DNA from: CAZHJK01 sp964533275
GTDB lineage: Bacteria > Bacillota > Clostridia > Eubacteriales > Garciellaceae
Length of the DNA stretch: 64,000 bases
Assembly (NCBI GenBank): GCA_964533275.1
Contig: CAZHJK010000011.1
Location: 1-64,000, forward strand
Direction of reading: 5' to 3'
Shown here: one piece after another, positions 62,453 through 64,000 of the stretch
How positions within the stretch are numbered: the first letter of the stretch is position 1
Layout of the letters: the number at the start of each line of letters is the position of its first letter
Program-made: the position numbers and the translations under genes
The notes under the pieces: model-generated
The model's input: only the letters and a program-made list of their open reading frames with translations
Told to the model about the DNA's origin: nothing
Databases searched by the model: none

Positions 62453-62839
62453 ATGGAAAATACTAAGGGGTTATTAGAAACCTGCGCTGAATTAACAATG
62501 GAAGAATTAGAGGGCTTATCCTTTACAAAGATTTTAGATGGAAAGGAAGAAAATTCTAGATTTATTGGTTTGGGCATTTTGGATGAAGATGGATATTTAT
62601 TGGACTATGATGAATTAAAAAAGATATATGCAGGATTAAATTATTTTATTAGAAATGTAAATCCAGGGCTAATAGAGAAAATGAATACTCAAAAAGAGCA
62701 TGAGGACAAAATTCAAAGGGAAAAGGATGAGTTGATAGAATTGGTTAGTAAGAATATAGTGGATAAAGAAGATATAGAGGATGAATTTGAAGAAGGAGGA
62801 TTTTTACATTCTATAAAAAAATTATTTAGAAAAAACTAA
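62453..62839 (+). CDS. Hypothetical cytoplasmic protein
   Basis: Acidic protein of 128 residues with no membrane segment or recognised domain. The N-terminal half looks globular (LTMEELEGLSFTKIL, FIGLGILDEDGYLL); the second half is a charged helix ending in a basic tail (FLHSIKKLFRKN). Start behind GAGAGGTAAGG. It lies 37 bases upstream of the Crp/Fnr gene, on the same strand, and may share its transcript. Confidence 0.6.
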   Translation: MENTKGLLETCAELTMEELEGLSFTKILDGKEENSRFIGLGILDEDGYLLDYDELKKIYAGLNYFIRNVNPGLIEKMNTQKEHEDKIQREKDELIELVSKNIVDKEDIEDEFEEGGFLHSIKKLFRKN

Positions 62840-62875
62840 TATACGAAGTAATAGTGTTGATTAGGAGATGATAAT

Positions 62876-63523
62876 TTGAAAAATTCAACTTTATTTTCAG
62901 TTTTAACCATAGATGATAAAAAATATCTACAGGAAAATATGGAGGTCAAAAGCTTTAATAAGGGAGATATTATATTTACACCCTTGGATAAATGTGAGCA
63001 TTTAAATATAATAATGGAAGGTCAGATTAAGCTATGCAAATATTCAGCCGATGGGCAGGAGCAAATTCTTTCTTTTCTTTCGACTGATGATGTTTTTGGG
63101 GAGGCTATTGTATTTGAAGGGGGCAATTATGTAGTTACAGTAATTGCAGAAAAAAAGACTATTATAGGTATGGTCCATAGGGATATTTTATTGACTTTAA
63201 CCCAAAGAAACAGAGATTTCACCCAAGAATTTTTTAAAGAGCTTACTAGAAAAATAAAGATTCTTAATAGTAAGGTAGAAATGCTTTCTCTTAAGACTAT
63301 GAAACAAAAGATAGCAAGATATCTATTAGACCTTTCGGAGGAACAAAATAAAACAAATATAAAGCTTCCCTATACAAAACAAAAAATTGCATTTTTATTG
63401 GGAACTTCCCGGGAAGTAATATCAAGAAATTTTAGTGAACTAGAGAATGAAGGCTATATTACCCAAAGGGGTAAAAATATAATAGTAATCCATAAGAATA
63501 TGTTGGAGGAATTGTTAATTTAA
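62876..63523 (+). CDS. Crp/Fnr-family transcriptional regulator
   Basis: Regulator of 215 residues. A cyclic-nucleotide-binding-type beta roll (about 15-130: FNKGDIIFTPLDKCEHL, SFLSTDDVFGEAIVF) is followed by a dimer helix and a Crp-type winged helix (about 155-210) with TKQKIAFLLGTSREVISR as recognition region. The N-terminal Cys cluster of oxygen-sensing Fnr is absent, so it may belong to the NO- or heme-sensing part of the family. TTG start behind GGAGATGAT. It faces the divergent ferredoxin gene at 61482 and is a possible regulator of it. Confidence 0.88.
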   Translation: MKNSTLFSVLTIDDKKYLQENMEVKSFNKGDIIFTPLDKCEHLNIIMEGQIKLCKYSADGQEQILSFLSTDDVFGEAIVFEGGNYVVTVIAEKKTIIGMVHRDILLTLTQRNRDFTQEFFKELTRKIKILNSKVEMLSLKTMKQKIARYLLDLSEEQNKTNIKLPYTKQKIAFLLGTSREVISRNFSELENEGYITQRGKNIIVIHKNMLEELLI

Positions 63524-63714
63524 AAATGTAGCTATTAAATTTATTTATTAAGATTTCTTTGATTAATTGTGTATAAATATACACATCAAATTAAAGTTTT
63601 AGCAGGATTTTTTTAAAACTTGTAGAATTATACATATTATTATACTAAGATATCTAATTATAAAATTTATTGTAGAAATTTATCGCAATTTATGATCAAT
63701 GAGGGGGAAGGATT

Positions 63715-64000
63715 ATGTATAGAAAGTTATTAACTTTTACTATGATTTTTATTATGATTATAGTTTTATTTGCTGGTTGTACTAGTGAAAGTGGAGGTCA
63801 ATTAGAGGAAGCTGAGAAGGTATTAAAAATAGCACAAGGAAGTGAACCGCCAGCCGTAGACCCTGCAAGGGCAAATGACAATATTTCCTTACAAATAGGA
63901 CAGGCACTTTTTGAAGGACTTTATAGATATCATAATGGCGAATTTATAGAGGGAATGGCTGAGGGAGAGCCTGAGATTAGCGAAGATGGACTAGTATGGA
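63715..64000 (+). CDS. Oligopeptide-binding lipoprotein (OppA-like), 5' part
   Basis: The gene starts at ATG 63715 behind GAGGGGGAAGG and runs off the window after 95 codons. It has a lipoprotein signal peptide (MYRKLLTFTMIFIMII, lipobox FAGC), then a Gly/Ser linker and the beginning of a family 5 extracellular solute-binding domain (VLKIAQGSEPPAVDPARAND, LFEGLYRY). It should bind peptides or related solutes for an ABC importer whose other genes lie beyond the window. Confidence 0.88.
   Translation, partial: MYRKLLTFTMIFIMIIVLFAGCTSESGGQLEEAEKVLKIAQGSEPPAVDPARANDNISLQIGQALFEGLYRYHNGEFIEGMAEGEPEISEDGLVW

Overview
The window is AT-rich, has dense short operons with strong GGAGG-type ribosome binding sites and frequent TTG/GTG starts, and carries a typical anaerobic Gram-positive gene set: ferredoxins, a sensory [FeFe]-hydrogenase-like protein, an oxaloacetate decarboxylase alpha subunit, a Bce-type ABC module and an LPXTG-anchored surface protein. 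It most likely comes from a chromosome of the class Clostridia; an Alkaliphilus/Tissierella-like lineage is my inference only. I saw no rRNA, tRNA or CRISPR array.

Layout. 0-9 kb: an OmpR-type two-component system, a degenerate GGDEF protein, glutaminyl-tRNA synthetase, a stand-alone oxaloacetate decarboxylase alpha subunit, and a large sensor with intact GGDEF and HD-GYP domains. 9.4-16 kb: an accessory catabolic cluster (LuxR-type regulator, BaiCD/2-enoate-reductase-like flavoenzyme, a tandem fusion of two SDR dehydrogenases, an SLC13/DASS-type transporter). 16-21 kb (minus): a glycoside-hydrolase-like protein, two nitrilase-superfamily proteins (one without its catalytic Glu and Cys) and a GPH/MFS transporter. 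21-26 kb: a complete Bce-like sensor/ABC module. 26-31.4 kb (minus): a biofilm-matrix-like operon (vWA adhesin, three TasA/camelysin-like proteins, a SipW-type signal peptidase, an LPXTG protein) behind two tandem c-di-GMP-I riboswitches, each with its own terminator. 32-33 kb: a NiCo (czcD) riboswitch in front of a CDF metal exporter. 33-38 kb: DUF362 ferredoxin, small proteins, an MBL hydrolase, an alpha/beta hydrolase and a large nested palindrome. 38-41 kb: a sensory-hydrogenase / PP2C-phosphatase / thioredoxin-like ferredoxin module. 41-48 kb: three EamA transporters, an AEC transporter, a FUSC/ArAE protein and an MscS channel. 48-55.6 kb: an accessory region with XRE regulators, pseudogenes, a C-protein / 5-cytosine methyltransferase / DUF262 / HEPN gene set, a fragment of the 5' end of pcrA, a VanZ-like protein and a RAYT transposase. 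55.7-64 kb: pcrA, ligA, small membrane proteins, a ferredoxin, a Crp/Fnr regulator and the start of an oligopeptide-binding lipoprotein.

How they connect. c-di-GMP is made and destroyed by the GGDEF/HD-GYP protein and read by the tandem riboswitches, so the window holds both an enzyme and an effector for this signal. A REP-like repeat (core GGGACGGTGACTTT, about ten copies) is scattered between genes and bounds the RAYT transposase at both ends, so the transposase is the probable source of the family. The strongest candidate for an under-described system is the compact operon at 49606-52639: methyltransferase, DUF262 protein and HEPN protein with overlapping genes, driven by an apparently leaderless controller-protein promoter. 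It looks like a restriction-modification or abortive-infection hybrid without a recognisable classical endonuclease.
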